From assembly GCF_037055275.1 (NCBI RefSeq), contig NZ_CP146343.1, positions 2,204,501 to 2,268,500 of the forward strand: 64,000 nt of DNA. The letters are read 5' to 3'. The position numbers and the translations under genes were made by a program. Positions 27,660 through 36,921 of this stretch are shown here, one piece after another. The stretch comes from Pseudomonas sp. ML2-2023-3 (GTDB taxonomy: Bacteria > Pseudomonadota > Gammaproteobacteria > Pseudomonadales > Pseudomonadaceae). Each line of letters opens with the position of its first letter. The stretch's first letter is position 1. The notes under the pieces were generated by a model. That model was given only the letters and a program-made list of their open reading frames with translations. It had not been told where the DNA came from and did not search any database.

Positions 27660-28666
27660 GTTCTGCCTTGCAAGGCTCCTTGATGGTGGACGTCGCCGGT
27701 ACTTGGCTGACGGCTGAAGATCGGCAATTACTTCGCCAGCCAGAAGTAGGCGGGTTGATTATCTTTGCACGCAATATCGAGCATCCGCGCCAGGTGCGTG
27801 AGTTGAGCGCTTCGATTCGCGCGCTGCGTCCCGACCTGTTGCTGGCGGTCGATCAGGAAGGTGGCCGGGTGCAGCGTCTGCGTCAGGGGTTCGTGCGCCT
27901 GCCAGCCATGCGTGCCATTGCTGATAACCCCAACGCCGAGTACCTGGCTGAACAGTGTGGCTGGATCATGGCCACTGAAGTGCTGGCCGTAGGGCTGGAC
28001 CTGAGCTTTGCCCCGGTCCTGGATCTGGATTATCAGCGTAGCGCTGTGGTCGGTAGCCGTTCGTTCGAGGGAGACCCTGAGCGCGCAGCCACATTGGCCG
28101 GGGCTTTTATTCGCGGGATGAACGACGCGGGCATGGCGGCGACCGGTAAGCATTTTCCGGGACACGGATGGGCCGAGGCTGATTCTCACGTCGCCATTCC
28201 AACTGACGAGCGCAGTCTTGAGCAGATTCGCGCCCATGACCTCGTGCCTTTTGCCCGCTTGAGCAAGCATCTGGCTGCTGTCATGCCGGCCCACGTGATC
28301 TATCCACAAGTGGACAGCCAGCCTGCAGGATTCTCACGTCGCTGGTTGCAGGATATTTTGCGCGGCGAGCTTCAGTTCGACGGCGTGATTTTCAGTGACG
28401 ACCTGTCGATGGCGGGTGCGCACGTAGTGGGTGATGCCGCCAGCCGGATTGAGGCGGCCTTATCGGCGGGTTGTGACATGGGACTGGTATGCAACGACCG
28501 TGCGGCGGCGGAGTTGGCACTCAGCGCTGCTCAGCGGTTGAACGTTACCCCTTCGCCCAGGATTGCACGCATGCGCGGTCAGGCCTGGGCCAGCACTGAC
28601 TATCGCCAGAGCCCGCGCTGGCTGGTGGCAATGGGTGCGCTCAAGGATGCTCAATTAATAGATTGA
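27656..28666 (+). CDS. nagZ: Beta-N-acetylglucosaminidase NagZ
   Basis: A 336-residue family-3 glycosidase that removes GlcNAc from GlcNAc-1,6-anhydromuropeptides in the cytoplasm during peptidoglycan recycling. Its products influence AmpC induction. Motifs are LLAVDQEGGRVQRLR, the catalytic acid/base loop GKHFPGHGWAEADSHVAIP, and FSDDLSMAGAH with the Asp nucleophile. Length is typical. GGAT precedes the ATG. It works downstream of lytic transglycosylases such as Slt (12259-14187). Its start overlaps a possible 41-residue ORF, which may couple its translation. Confidence 0.94.
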   Translation: MSSALQGSLMVDVAGTWLTAEDRQLLRQPEVGGLIIFARNIEHPRQVRELSASIRALRPDLLLAVDQEGGRVQRLRQGFVRLPAMRAIADNPNAEYLAEQCGWIMATEVLAVGLDLSFAPVLDLDYQRSAVVGSRSFEGDPERAATLAGAFIRGMNDAGMAATGKHFPGHGWAEADSHVAIPTDERSLEQIRAHDLVPFARLSKHLAAVMPAHVIYPQVDSQPAGFSRRWLQDILRGELQFDGVIFSDDLSMAGAHVVGDAASRIEAALSAGCDMGLVCNDRAAAELALSAAQRLNVTPSPRIARMRGQAWASTDYRQSPRWLVAMGALKDAQLID

Positions 28667-28718
28667 GCACATCGATGCCGCTTTGACGCTTGGCGAAGCA
28701 GAAAGACCGTATCGCCTG

Positions 28719-28790
28719 AATCGCGGCAAGCCAGCTCCCAAGATTTCGCAAGCACCACAAAGCCCGTGGGAGCGGGCTTGCTCGCGATGG
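28719..28790. repeat. REP pair in outward orientation
   Basis: Here the CGCGGCAAGCCAGCTCCCA arm comes first and GTGGGAGCGGGCTTGCTCG second, the reverse of the order at 17382, 24305, 45381 and 49128. It lies between the convergent ends of nagZ and the helicase gene. Confidence 0.82.
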
Positions 28791-28847
28791 CGTCAGCGCG
28801 ATCAAGCAGAAAGACCGCGCCTGCAGTTAATCAATAAGTCGGGTGTC

Positions 28848-31550
28848 TCAGCGCTTCTCTGTTTTGGGTGGCAGCGGCGCGAAGAGCGCGTCGATGTCGT
28901 CGTCCTGTAATTTCCAGTCACCGGCGACTCGTCCGTCCAGAACACCTGCGGCCAAATCCGATTTTTCTTGCTGCAAGTGCTGGATTTTTTCCTCCACGGT
29001 GCCGCGGGCAATCATCTTGTAAACAAACACCGGTTTTTCCTGGCCGATACGGTAGGCGCGGTCGGTGGCCTGGTTTTCAGCCGCCGGGTTCCACCACGGG
29101 TCATAGTGAATCACGGTGTCGGCTTCGGTGAGGTTTAATCCCACGCCGCCAGCCTTGAGGCTGATCAGGAATATTTGCAGGGTGCCGCTCTGGAAGTCTT
29201 TGACCGGTGTGCGTCGGTCACGGGTTTGCCCCGTGAGGATGGCGTAGCGCACTTTGCGTTTTTTCAGTTCGATTTCGATCAGGCCGAGCATCGAGGTGAA
29301 CTGGGAAAACAGCAGGATGCGCCTGCCTTCGGCAAACAGTTCTTCGAGCATCAGCATCAGGCTGTCTAGCTTGCCCGAGGAACTGCCTTTTTTCGGCGGG
29401 GTGTCGCTGACCAGTCGCAGATCGCAGCACACCTGACGCAGCTTGAGCAGCGCCTCGAGGATAATGATCTGGCTGCGCCCGACACCTTTTCGAGTGATTT
29501 CGTCGCGCACCTTCTTGTCCATCGCCAGGCGCATGGTCTCGTAGACGTCGCGCTGGGCCTCGTTCAGGTCGACCCAGTGAATGATCTCGGTCTTGGGCGG
29601 CAGTTCGGTCGCGACCTGTTCCTTGGTGCGGCGCAATAAAAACGGTTTGATCCGCGCATTGAGATGCTGCAGGCGCTCGTTGCTGCCCTGACGCTCGATG
29701 GGTATGCGGTAGTCGCGGTTAAAGGTTTTAACGTCGCCCAGCCAGCCGGGCAGCAGGAAGTGGAACAGAGACCAAAGCTCGCCCAGGTGGTTTTCCAGCG
29801 GGGTGCCGCTCAGGCACAGGCGTTGCCGTGCAATCAGTTCACAGGCCGCCTGGGTGGCCTTGCTGCCGGGGTTCTTGATGTACTGGGCCTCGTCCAGGAC
29901 CAGCAGGTGCAAGGGCAGTTTTGCCAGGTGCTCGATGTCCTTGGGCAGCAAGGCGTAGGTGGTCAGGATCACGTCGTAGTCATTGAGGTGTGCAAAGTGT
30001 TTTTTGCGGGTGGCGCCAAACAGCGCCAGCACCTTGAGCTGCGGAGTGAAGTGCGCAGCTTCGTCCAGCCAGTTGGGGATCAGGCTGGTGGGCATCACCA
30101 CCATTGCCGGACGATCCAGGCGGCCGGCATTTTTTTCGCACAAGATATGGGCCAGGGTCTGCAGGGTTTTGCCCAGCCCCATGTCGTCGGCCAGTACGCC
30201 GCCCACTTCGAGCTGGCGCAACGACTGCATCCAGCTCAGGCCTTCAAGCTGGTATGGGCGCAAGTTGGCATTGAGCCCTTGGGGAACTTCGACGCTAAAG
30301 TCCTTGATGTCGCGCAGGCGCTGGGCAAAACCGCGTATCTGCTCGCCACCTTCCCAGCGCAAGGGCAGGGCATCGAGAGCATTGAGGCGTGGTGCGTCAG
30401 CGCTTTTGATCCGCAGGGAGGTCGCGTCCGGTTCACCCAGATAAAATTCGTCCAGGGTTGCCAGTACCGGTTTCAGCCGTCCGTACGGCAGGGCGACCTG
30501 AAGCGGGCCATGATTGCTGCCGGGGTTGGCCGGGATATTCACCAGAATCAGTTCGTCATCCCGACGCCGGGCGAGTTTTTCGGGGTTGAGGATGTCGCTG
30601 TGGGAGCGCATCAGGTTCAGCAGTATCGGCAGCAAGCTCAGGTGTCGGCCGTTGACGATAATGCCCAGTTCCAGGTCGAACCAGTCACGTTCCGGGGCCT
30701 CGTCGACATTGGCATACCAGTCTTCGACCGGGGTCAGGTCAAAGCCGAAACCTTCATCGATCTGCAGCTCCCAGCCTTGTTCCCTCAGGCCTTGCATCTG
30801 GTTGAGGGTGAAATTCAGCCAGGCACTGTCATTGACCAGTTCAAACAGCTCTCCAGCACTTTCAGGCAGCGCCTTGCTCTGGCGGGTCGCAATCTTGAAG
30901 CCCAGGCTGCGCAATTGCTCGCGGTAGAGGTTCTCTGTGTCGGGATGACGCTTGATCCGCAGGGTCTGCTGTTCCTGGCGCAGCAGGATGTCGGTGTTCT
31001 TTTGCCCGCTGACGTATTGATCCAGGTAGTTGAACGACAGTGCTGCGCGGTGCTGGATGTAGCGTTGCATCTTGCCGTTGCGCGGTTCGAAGGCGCTGAA
31101 TTCAGCGCTGGCCAGCCACAGCCGTGGCACCGGCTTTACATCGTCGACCCGAAGTTCTGGCAGGTTGTTGGGACGACGTGAGTCGAGTACGGCCTGGAGT
31201 TTTTCCAGAAGCTCGGCATCCTGAGCGGCGGCAGGGTAGTTCAAGGTTTCTTCAATCTTCAGTAAGACGGCAGCGGTGTGCTTGCAATGGGTGCGTACCG
31301 GACAGGTGCAGGTGGCGTCCACCAAAAGCAAAGTACCTTTGGCGGACTCACGCAGATGTATGGTCTGGCGGTAGGGGTTTTCGCCTGAGCCCTGGCAGCT
31401 CGCGCTGATCATGCTGTCGCCGATCTGGACGATCCTGACACGGTTTTCCTTGGCGTAGCGGCGGCCACGCTCAAGGCTTTGCTCTTTGAAGCGGCTGGTC
31501 CAGGTCGGTGCGAGCGGCTTGGTCAACCGGGGTGTCTGGCTCAGGGTCAT
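28848..31550 (-). CDS. SNF2-family DEAD/DEAH-box helicase with N-terminal SWIM zinc finger
   Basis: A 900-residue SWI2/SNF2-type ATPase. An N-terminal SWIM finger is visible as C81-x-C83-x5-C89-x-H91 (CTCPVRTHCKH). The ATPase core starts near residue 430: Walker A DDMGLGKTLQTLAHI, Walker B variant LVLDEAQYIKN, motif III LSGTPLENHLGELWSL, and the C-terminal helicase lobe with LLFSQFTSML, GGVGLNLTEADTVIHYDPWW and DRAYRIGQ. It should translocate on double-stranded DNA and may strip proteins from it; its biological target is unknown. It begins 11 bases after the mfd stop on the same strand, suggesting cotranscription with that transcription-repair translocase. Confidence 0.92.
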   Translation of the reverse strand: MTLSQTPRLTKPLAPTWTSRFKEQSLERGRRYAKENRVRIVQIGDSMISASCQGSGENPYRQTIHLRESAKGTLLLVDATCTCPVRTHCKHTAAVLLKIEETLNYPAAAQDAELLEKLQAVLDSRRPNNLPELRVDDVKPVPRLWLASAEFSAFEPRNGKMQRYIQHRAALSFNYLDQYVSGQKNTDILLRQEQQTLRIKRHPDTENLYREQLRSLGFKIATRQSKALPESAGELFELVNDSAWLNFTLNQMQGLREQGWELQIDEGFGFDLTPVEDWYANVDEAPERDWFDLELGIIVNGRHLSLLPILLNLMRSHSDILNPEKLARRRDDELILVNIPANPGSNHGPLQVALPYGRLKPVLATLDEFYLGEPDATSLRIKSADAPRLNALDALPLRWEGGEQIRGFAQRLRDIKDFSVEVPQGLNANLRPYQLEGLSWMQSLRQLEVGGVLADDMGLGKTLQTLAHILCEKNAGRLDRPAMVVMPTSLIPNWLDEAAHFTPQLKVLALFGATRKKHFAHLNDYDVILTTYALLPKDIEHLAKLPLHLLVLDEAQYIKNPGSKATQAACELIARQRLCLSGTPLENHLGELWSLFHFLLPGWLGDVKTFNRDYRIPIERQGSNERLQHLNARIKPFLLRRTKEQVATELPPKTEIIHWVDLNEAQRDVYETMRLAMDKKVRDEITRKGVGRSQIIILEALLKLRQVCCDLRLVSDTPPKKGSSSGKLDSLMLMLEELFAEGRRILLFSQFTSMLGLIEIELKKRKVRYAILTGQTRDRRTPVKDFQSGTLQIFLISLKAGGVGLNLTEADTVIHYDPWWNPAAENQATDRAYRIGQEKPVFVYKMIARGTVEEKIQHLQQEKSDLAAGVLDGRVAGDWKLQDDDIDALFAPLPPKTEKR

Positions 31551-31561
31551 GGGTAGTTCAT

Positions 31562-34500
31562 TTAGGAAGACTTCGGCGTCAGGCGCTCAAACAGCGCCTC
31601 GATGGTATTGAAGCGTTCTTCCGGGCGCTCCATGGGCACCATGAACTTGAACAGGGTTGCGCCTTCGAATTTGTAGCGGTTGGGTTGGCCCTGGATCAGT
31701 TTGATCAGCACCATCGGGTCAACCGGTGTGTCCGCTGCAAATTCGATTCGCCCGCCTTGTGGGCCGGCATCGACCTTTTTGATTCCCAGCTGCTCGGCCT
31801 GCAATTTGAGCAGGGTGATGCGTACCAGGTTCTTGGTCGGTTCCGGAAGCAGGCCAAAGCGGTCGATCATCTCGACCTGCAAGTCCTTGAGGCCTTCTTC
31901 GTCGGCGGCCGAGGCAATGCGCTTGTAGAGAATCAGTCGAGTGTGCACATCGGGCAGGTAGGCCTCGGGAATCAGCGCGGGCACCCGCAGGTTGATTTCC
32001 GGCCCGCCGCCCAGTGGCTGGTCGAGGTTGGGCTGCTCGCCCTTGCGGATCGACTTGACCGCCCGTTCGAGCATTTCCATGTACAGGGTAAAACCGACGG
32101 CCTGGATCTGGCCGCTTTGGCCATCGCCCAGCAGCTCGCCTGCGCCACGGATCTCAAGGTCGTTGGTGGCCAGCACAAAACCGGCCCCCAGATCCTGGGT
32201 GTTGGCGATGGCTTCCAGGCGCTTTTGCGCATCCCCGGTGATTTGCTGGCGCGGGGGGGTCAGCAGGTAGGCGTAAGCCTGGTGGTGACTTCGCCCCACG
32301 CGACCGCGCAACTGGTGCAGTTGTGCCAGGCCGAATTTGTCGGCGCGCTCGATGATGATGGTGTTGGCGCTCGGCACGTCGATGCCGGTCTCGATGATGG
32401 TCGAGGCGATCAGCACGTTGAAGCGCTTGTGGTAGAAGTCGCTCATCACCTGTTCGAGTTCGCGTTCGCGCATCTGCCCGTGGCCGATGCCGATCCGCGC
32501 CTCGGGTACCAGCTCTGCCAGTTCGGCGGCGCATTTTTCGATGGTTTTGACATCGTTGTGCAGGTAGTAAACCTGGCCGCCGCGCAGCAACTCGCGCAGC
32601 AGTGCTTCTTTGACCGTGCTTTTGTTCTGCTCCATGACAAAGGTGCGCACCGACAACCGGCGTGCCGGTGGCGTGGCGATGATCGACAGGTCGCGCATGC
32701 CCGACACCGCCATGTTCAGCGTGCGCGGGATGGGTGTTGCGGTGAGGGTCAGAATATCGACTTCACTGCGCAGGGCCTTGAGCTGTTCTTTCTGGCGAAC
32801 CCCGAAGCGGTGTTCTTCGTCGATGATCACCAGGCCCAGGTTTTTGATTTTGACGTCGTCCTGCAGCAGCTTGTGGGTGCCGATCACGATGTCGATCTTG
32901 CCTTCGGCCAGGTCGGCCACTGCCTGGTTGATCTCTTTGGCCGACTTGAAGCGGCTCATCACCTCAACGGTTACCGGCCAGTCGGCAAAACGGTCGCGGA
33001 AGCTGTTGTAGTGCTGTTGGGCGAGCAGGGTGGTGGGGACCAGAATGGCGACCTGACGACCACCATGCACGGCAATGAAGGCCGCACGCATGGCCACTTC
33101 GGTTTTGCCGAAGCCCACGTCGCCACACACCAGGCGGTCCATCGGCTTGGGCGACAGCATGTCGGCGCGCACGGCTTCGATTGTGGTTTGCTGGTCCGGT
33201 GTTTCTTCAAACGGGAAGCCGGCACTGAAGGTGGCGTAATCGGCTTTAGGGTCCGCAAACGCATAGCCTTCACGGGCAGCTCTGCGGGCATAAATGTCGA
33301 GCAGTTCGGCAGCCACGTCACGCACTTGCTCGGCAGCTTTGCGCTTGGCTTTTTGCCAGGTTTCCGAACCCAGGCGGTGCAACGGCGCCAGTTCATCATC
33401 GCTGCCGGTGTAGCGGGCGATCAGGTGCAGGTTGGCCACCGGCACGTAGAGCTTGGCGCCCTCGGCATATTCCAGGGTCAGGAATTCGGCCACCTGATTG
33501 TCCACTTCCAGCGTTGCCAGGCCCTGATAGCGACCGACACCGTGGTCAATGTGGACAACGGGTGCGCCTTCACGCAGCTCGGTGAGGTTCTTGATGACGG
33601 CATCGTTGTTGGCATCGGCGCGTTTTTCGCGACGCCTGCGCTGCATTACGCGCTGGCCGAACAACGGGCTTTCGGCAATCAGTGCCAGTGCCGGGTCGTC
33701 CAGCAGCAGGCCTTCATCCAGCGGGGCAATGGTGATTGCCAGGCGATGCTTGCTGGCGACGAAGTCCGGCCAGCTGTCGACCGTTTTTGGTCGCAGCTTC
33801 AGGCGCTCCAGCAGTTCGAGCAGCACCTCGCGCCGACCCGCCGACTCAGCGGTAAACAACACGCGGCCATCAAACTGCTCAAGAAACCCGGACAAGGCAG
33901 CCAGTGGCTGATTGGCCTTGGCTTCAATCGCGAGATTGGGCAGCGGTTGGGCCGGGAACCGTTCACGGCTGCTGCCGGTGTCCAGGTCATCCTGGCTTGC
34001 GACTACCCGTGGCCAGCTTTTGAGGCGGGCGAAGCAGTCTTCAACCGGCAAAAACAGCTCGGCAGGCGGCAGCAAAGGACGCGACGGGTCGATGCGGCGT
34101 TCTTCGTAGCGGTTGCGCACGTCAGACCAGAAATTCTCGGCCGCCTGCTCAATGCCTGGCAGCGAGAACACTTGCGTGTCGGCCGGCAGATAATCGAACA
34201 GGGTTGAGGTTTCATCGAAAAACAGTGGCAGGTAGTACTCGATACCCGCAGGTGTAATCCCGCTGGTCAGATCCTGAAAGATCGGGCATCGACGGAAGTC
34301 GACATCAAAGCGTTCACGGAAGCGGGCCTTGAAGCGGGTCACGGCGTCTTTTTGCAGCGGGAACTCGCGAGCGGGCAGCAGCCTTACCGACTCGACCTTG
34401 TCTATCGAGCGCTGGTTCTCCGGGTCGAAGGTGCGCAGGGTCTCGATTTCGTCGTCGAACAGGTCGATCCGGTACGGCAGCTTGCTGCCCATCGGGAACA

Positions 34501-35011
34501 GGTCGATCAGGGCGCCTCGCACTGCAAATTCACCATGTTCATACACGGTGTCAACGCAGCGATAACCACTGGCCTCAAGCCGGGTACGCATCTGTTCCAC
34601 GTCCAGCTTCTGGCCGATATCCAGCACCAGGCTGCTGCCGAGCAAGAACTTGGTCGGCGCAAGGCGATGTAGGGCGGTGGTAATCGGCACTACCAAAACC
34701 CCATGACTCAGCTCCGGCAGCCGGTACAGGCTGGCGATACGCTGGGAGATGATGTCCTGGTGCGGAGAAAAGAGATCGTAGGGCAGGGTTTCCCAGTCGG
34801 GAAAATGCAGCACCGGCAACTCGGGCGCGAAAAACCTCAGCTCTTGCTCAAGGCGTTCTGCACTTTGGCTGTCGGCGGTCAGGAGCAGGGTGAAGCGCTT
34901 GGCGGCGCTGGCGGCCTCGGCAATCGCAAGGCTCAGGGCGGCACCGGGCAAGTTGCTCCAGTGCTGTTTACCTGCCGTAGCAGGGAGTTTCGGTAGACGC
35001 AGGACGGGCAC
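31562..35011 (-). CDS. mfd: Transcription-repair coupling factor Mfd
   Basis: A 1149-residue ATP-dependent translocase that removes stalled RNA polymerase at DNA lesions and recruits UvrA. The N-terminal UvrB-like region spans about 1-340. The RNA polymerase interaction domain contains VVHIDHGVGRYQGLATLEV. The RecG-like motor has CGDVGFGKTEVAMRAAF (Walker A), VIIDEEHRFGV (Walker B) and LTLTATPIPRTLNMA. The TRCF C-terminal domain ends the protein. The start is GTG at 35011 (MPVLRLPKLPAT); the ribosome binding site is weak. It is upstream of, and close to, the SNF2-type helicase gene, and divergent from the GAPDH gene. Confidence 0.96.
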   Translation of the reverse strand: MPVLRLPKLPATAGKQHWSNLPGAALSLAIAEAASAAKRFTLLLTADSQSAERLEQELRFFAPELPVLHFPDWETLPYDLFSPHQDIISQRIASLYRLPELSHGVLVVPITTALHRLAPTKFLLGSSLVLDIGQKLDVEQMRTRLEASGYRCVDTVYEHGEFAVRGALIDLFPMGSKLPYRIDLFDDEIETLRTFDPENQRSIDKVESVRLLPAREFPLQKDAVTRFKARFRERFDVDFRRCPIFQDLTSGITPAGIEYYLPLFFDETSTLFDYLPADTQVFSLPGIEQAAENFWSDVRNRYEERRIDPSRPLLPPAELFLPVEDCFARLKSWPRVVASQDDLDTGSSRERFPAQPLPNLAIEAKANQPLAALSGFLEQFDGRVLFTAESAGRREVLLELLERLKLRPKTVDSWPDFVASKHRLAITIAPLDEGLLLDDPALALIAESPLFGQRVMQRRRREKRADANNDAVIKNLTELREGAPVVHIDHGVGRYQGLATLEVDNQVAEFLTLEYAEGAKLYVPVANLHLIARYTGSDDELAPLHRLGSETWQKAKRKAAEQVRDVAAELLDIYARRAAREGYAFADPKADYATFSAGFPFEETPDQQTTIEAVRADMLSPKPMDRLVCGDVGFGKTEVAMRAAFIAVHGGRQVAILVPTTLLAQQHYNSFRDRFADWPVTVEVMSRFKSAKEINQAVADLAEGKIDIVIGTHKLLQDDVKIKNLGLVIIDEEHRFGVRQKEQLKALRSEVDILTLTATPIPRTLNMAVSGMRDLSIIATPPARRLSVRTFVMEQNKSTVKEALLRELLRGGQVYYLHNDVKTIEKCAAELAELVPEARIGIGHGQMRERELEQVMSDFYHKRFNVLIASTIIETGIDVPSANTIIIERADKFGLAQLHQLRGRVGRSHHQAYAYLLTPPRQQITGDAQKRLEAIANTQDLGAGFVLATNDLEIRGAGELLGDGQSGQIQAVGFTLYMEMLERAVKSIRKGEQPNLDQPLGGGPEINLRVPALIPEAYLPDVHTRLILYKRIASAADEEGLKDLQVEMIDRFGLLPEPTKNLVRITLLKLQAEQLGIKKVDAGPQGGRIEFAADTPVDPMVLIKLIQGQPNRYKFEGATLFKFMVPMERPEERFNTIEALFERLTPKSS

Positions 35012-35312
35012 GGAAGGTTGAGCTCCAAGCGTTGCGGCAAAGTCTGCAATTGTAACGGGCCAAGGGGCAGGCTGTCAGTTGCAGTCTTTGAACGGCGTTG
35101 AATTCAGCGTGAGTTATCGAACATGGGGGTGTCAGAGGGGCTGCTCAAGGGCTGCAGGCCCATAAAAATGCCGGTGTTATAAAAATATTCGCCTATATTT
35201 ACGGGAGCTTAATCGTTTCAGTAACGGCGTATGACAGGCGTGCATTGCCCCTGAATGGGCGCGGCGGCATAATGTAGCCCCTTTTTTCAGCCCCTACATG
35301 TGGAAGGTTCCC
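35012..35312. other. Divergent promoter region between mfd and GAPDH (no gene seen)
   Basis: A 301-base gap. The right half holds the promoter for the GAPDH gene (35245-35273). The left half should hold the mfd promoter, but I cannot point to a convincing one. An AT-rich stretch lies at 35161-35210. No ORF or strong hairpin. Confidence 0.5.
35245..35273 (+). promoter_or_regulatory. Probable sigma-70 promoter of the GAPDH gene
   Basis: TTGCCC (35245-35250) and CATAAT (35268-35273) are separated by 17 bases, and the start codon follows 40 bases later. A GC-rich spacer is present. Confidence 0.6.
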
Positions 35313-36761
35313 GTGACTCAGAAGCCCGACCAGTGTCTTGGTGAATGGATCGACCGTGAAGCACTCGCAGAAGCGATGATTCCGCTTATCGGTCAGCTAT
35401 ACCGCAATAACAATGTGGTTAGCTCGATCTATGGCCGCAGCCTGATCAACCGTTCAGTCATTGCGATTCTCAAAGCTCACCGCTTTGCTCGCCATCGTCA
35501 GTCCGATGATATCGAATTGTCCGTGCACGAAACTTTCCCTCTGCTCAAGGCAATGAGCGAGCTCAAGCTCGGCGCTGCCTCGGTAGACCTGGGCAAGCTG
35601 GCCGTCAAGTTCAAGGCCGAAGGCAATGGCCGCACGGCTGAGCAATTTGTACGCGAAGAGCTGGCCGATGTAGTGGGTCAGCAAAACGCCTCTGCACGCA
35701 AAGGTACTGACGTTGTTCTGTACGGCTTCGGTCGTATCGGCCGTCTGCTGGCGCGCATCCTGATCGAGAAAACCGGTGGTGGCGACGGTCTGCGTCTGCG
35801 TGCCATCGTTGTGCGCAAAGGCGCCGACAACGATCTGGTCAAGCGTGCAAGCCTGCTGCGTCGTGACTCGGTACATGGCCCGTTTGATGGCACCATCGTT
35901 GTCGATGAAGTCAACAACACCATCACTGCCAACGGCAACCTGATCCAGGTGATCTACGCGAAGAACCCTACCGAGGTGGATTACACCCAGTACGGCATCA
36001 AGAACGCCCTGCTGGTGGACAACACCGGTGTTTGGCGTGACGCAGACGGCCTGGGCCAGCACTTGCAGTGCCCTGGTATCGACCGCGTTGTCCTGACCGC
36101 TCCGGGCAAGGGCAAGCTGAAGAACATCGTTCACGGCATCAACCACGGCGAAATCACTGCTGACGACAAGATCGTTTCGGCGGCATCCTGCACCACCAAC
36201 GCCATCGTGCCGGTGCTCAAGGCTGTCAACGACAAGTTCGGCATCGTCAACGGTCACGTTGAAACGGTTCACTCGTACACCAACGACCAGAACCTGATCG
36301 ACAACTTCCACAAGGGCGATCGCCGTGGTCGCAGCGCCGCGCTGAACATGGTTATCACCGAGACGGGTGCTGCTACCGCTGCTGCCAAGGCTTTGCCTGA
36401 GCTGGCCGGCAAGCTGACCGGTAACGCGATCCGCGTTCCGACGCCAAACGTTTCGATGGCCATTCTCAACCTGAACCTTGAGAAACCGGCTACCCGTGAA
36501 GAAATGAACGAGTACCTGCGCCACATGGCGTTGCACTCCGATCTGCACAAGCAAATCGACTACGTGAGCTCGCAGGAAGTGGTTTCCACTGACTTCGTGG
36601 GTTCGCGTCACGCCGGTGTAGTGGATGCTGAAGCCACTATCTGCAATGACAACCGCGTTGTGCTGTACGTTTGGTACGACAACGAATTCGGTTACAGCTG
36701 CCAGGTAGTACGCGTGATGGAAGACATGGCCGGGGTTAACCCGCCAGCGTTCCCACGCTAA
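35313..36761 (+). CDS. gap: Long-form glyceraldehyde-3-phosphate dehydrogenase
   Basis: A 482-residue GAPDH, about 150 longer than the classic enzyme. Residues 1-125 are an N-terminal helical extension (CLGEWIDREALAEAMIPLIG). The NAD(P)-binding domain follows: VLYGFGRIGRLLARILIEK. The catalytic Cys lies in SAASCTTNAIVPVLKAVNDK and the catalytic His in HSYTNDQNLIDNFHKGDRRG. It interconverts glyceraldehyde 3-phosphate and 1,3-bisphosphoglycerate. Such long forms are present in Pseudomonas beside a short GAPDH and are thought to serve gluconeogenesis. I chose the GTG at 35313, preceded by GGAAGG, over an ATG at 35298 that lies before that site. Confidence 0.92.
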   Translation: MTQKPDQCLGEWIDREALAEAMIPLIGQLYRNNNVVSSIYGRSLINRSVIAILKAHRFARHRQSDDIELSVHETFPLLKAMSELKLGAASVDLGKLAVKFKAEGNGRTAEQFVREELADVVGQQNASARKGTDVVLYGFGRIGRLLARILIEKTGGGDGLRLRAIVVRKGADNDLVKRASLLRRDSVHGPFDGTIVVDEVNNTITANGNLIQVIYAKNPTEVDYTQYGIKNALLVDNTGVWRDADGLGQHLQCPGIDRVVLTAPGKGKLKNIVHGINHGEITADDKIVSAASCTTNAIVPVLKAVNDKFGIVNGHVETVHSYTNDQNLIDNFHKGDRRGRSAALNMVITETGAATAAAKALPELAGKLTGNAIRVPTPNVSMAILNLNLEKPATREEMNEYLRHMALHSDLHKQIDYVSSQEVVSTDFVGSRHAGVVDAEATICNDNRVVLYVWYDNEFGYSCQVVRVMEDMAGVNPPAFPR

Positions 36762-36777
36762 GCAAGCGCCGCAACTG

Positions 36778-36807
36778 AAAACGCCCCGACTGGTTCGGGG
36801 CGTTTTT
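36778..36807 (+). terminator. Rho-independent terminator after the GAPDH gene
   Basis: The stem AAACGCCCCGA / TCGGGGCGTTT with loop CTGGT is followed by a T run, 17 bases after the stop codon. Confidence 0.92.
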
Positions 36808-36826
36808 GTGTGTGCTGCAAAAACCA

Positions 36827-36919
36827 TGTAGTCGCTGCCGCAGGCTGCGAAGGGTTGCGGAGCAACCCGTTTTCTTCAACGCACCGCAGCCCCAAACGCA
36901 GCCTGCGGCAGCGACTACA
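36827..36919. repeat. Inverted repeat, GTAGTCGCTG family
   Basis: The arms TGTAGTCGCTGCCGCAGGCT and AGCCTGCGGCAGCGACTACA are perfect 20-base inverses, with an inner GGGTTGCGGAGCAACCC hairpin. It sits between the GAPDH terminator and the end of the facing transporter gene. It closely resembles the copy at 38969-39061. Confidence 0.88.
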
Positions 36920-36921
36920 GG

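Noticed and set aside
29664..31181. A 505-residue + strand reading opposite the SNF2 helicase gene.
   Set aside because: It is the antisense shadow of a clear helicase with all motifs present; its own translation has no known domain.
31508..34207. An 899-residue + strand reading opposite mfd.
   Set aside because: Antisense shadow of mfd caused by high GC; composition rich in Gln/His/Gly with no family match.
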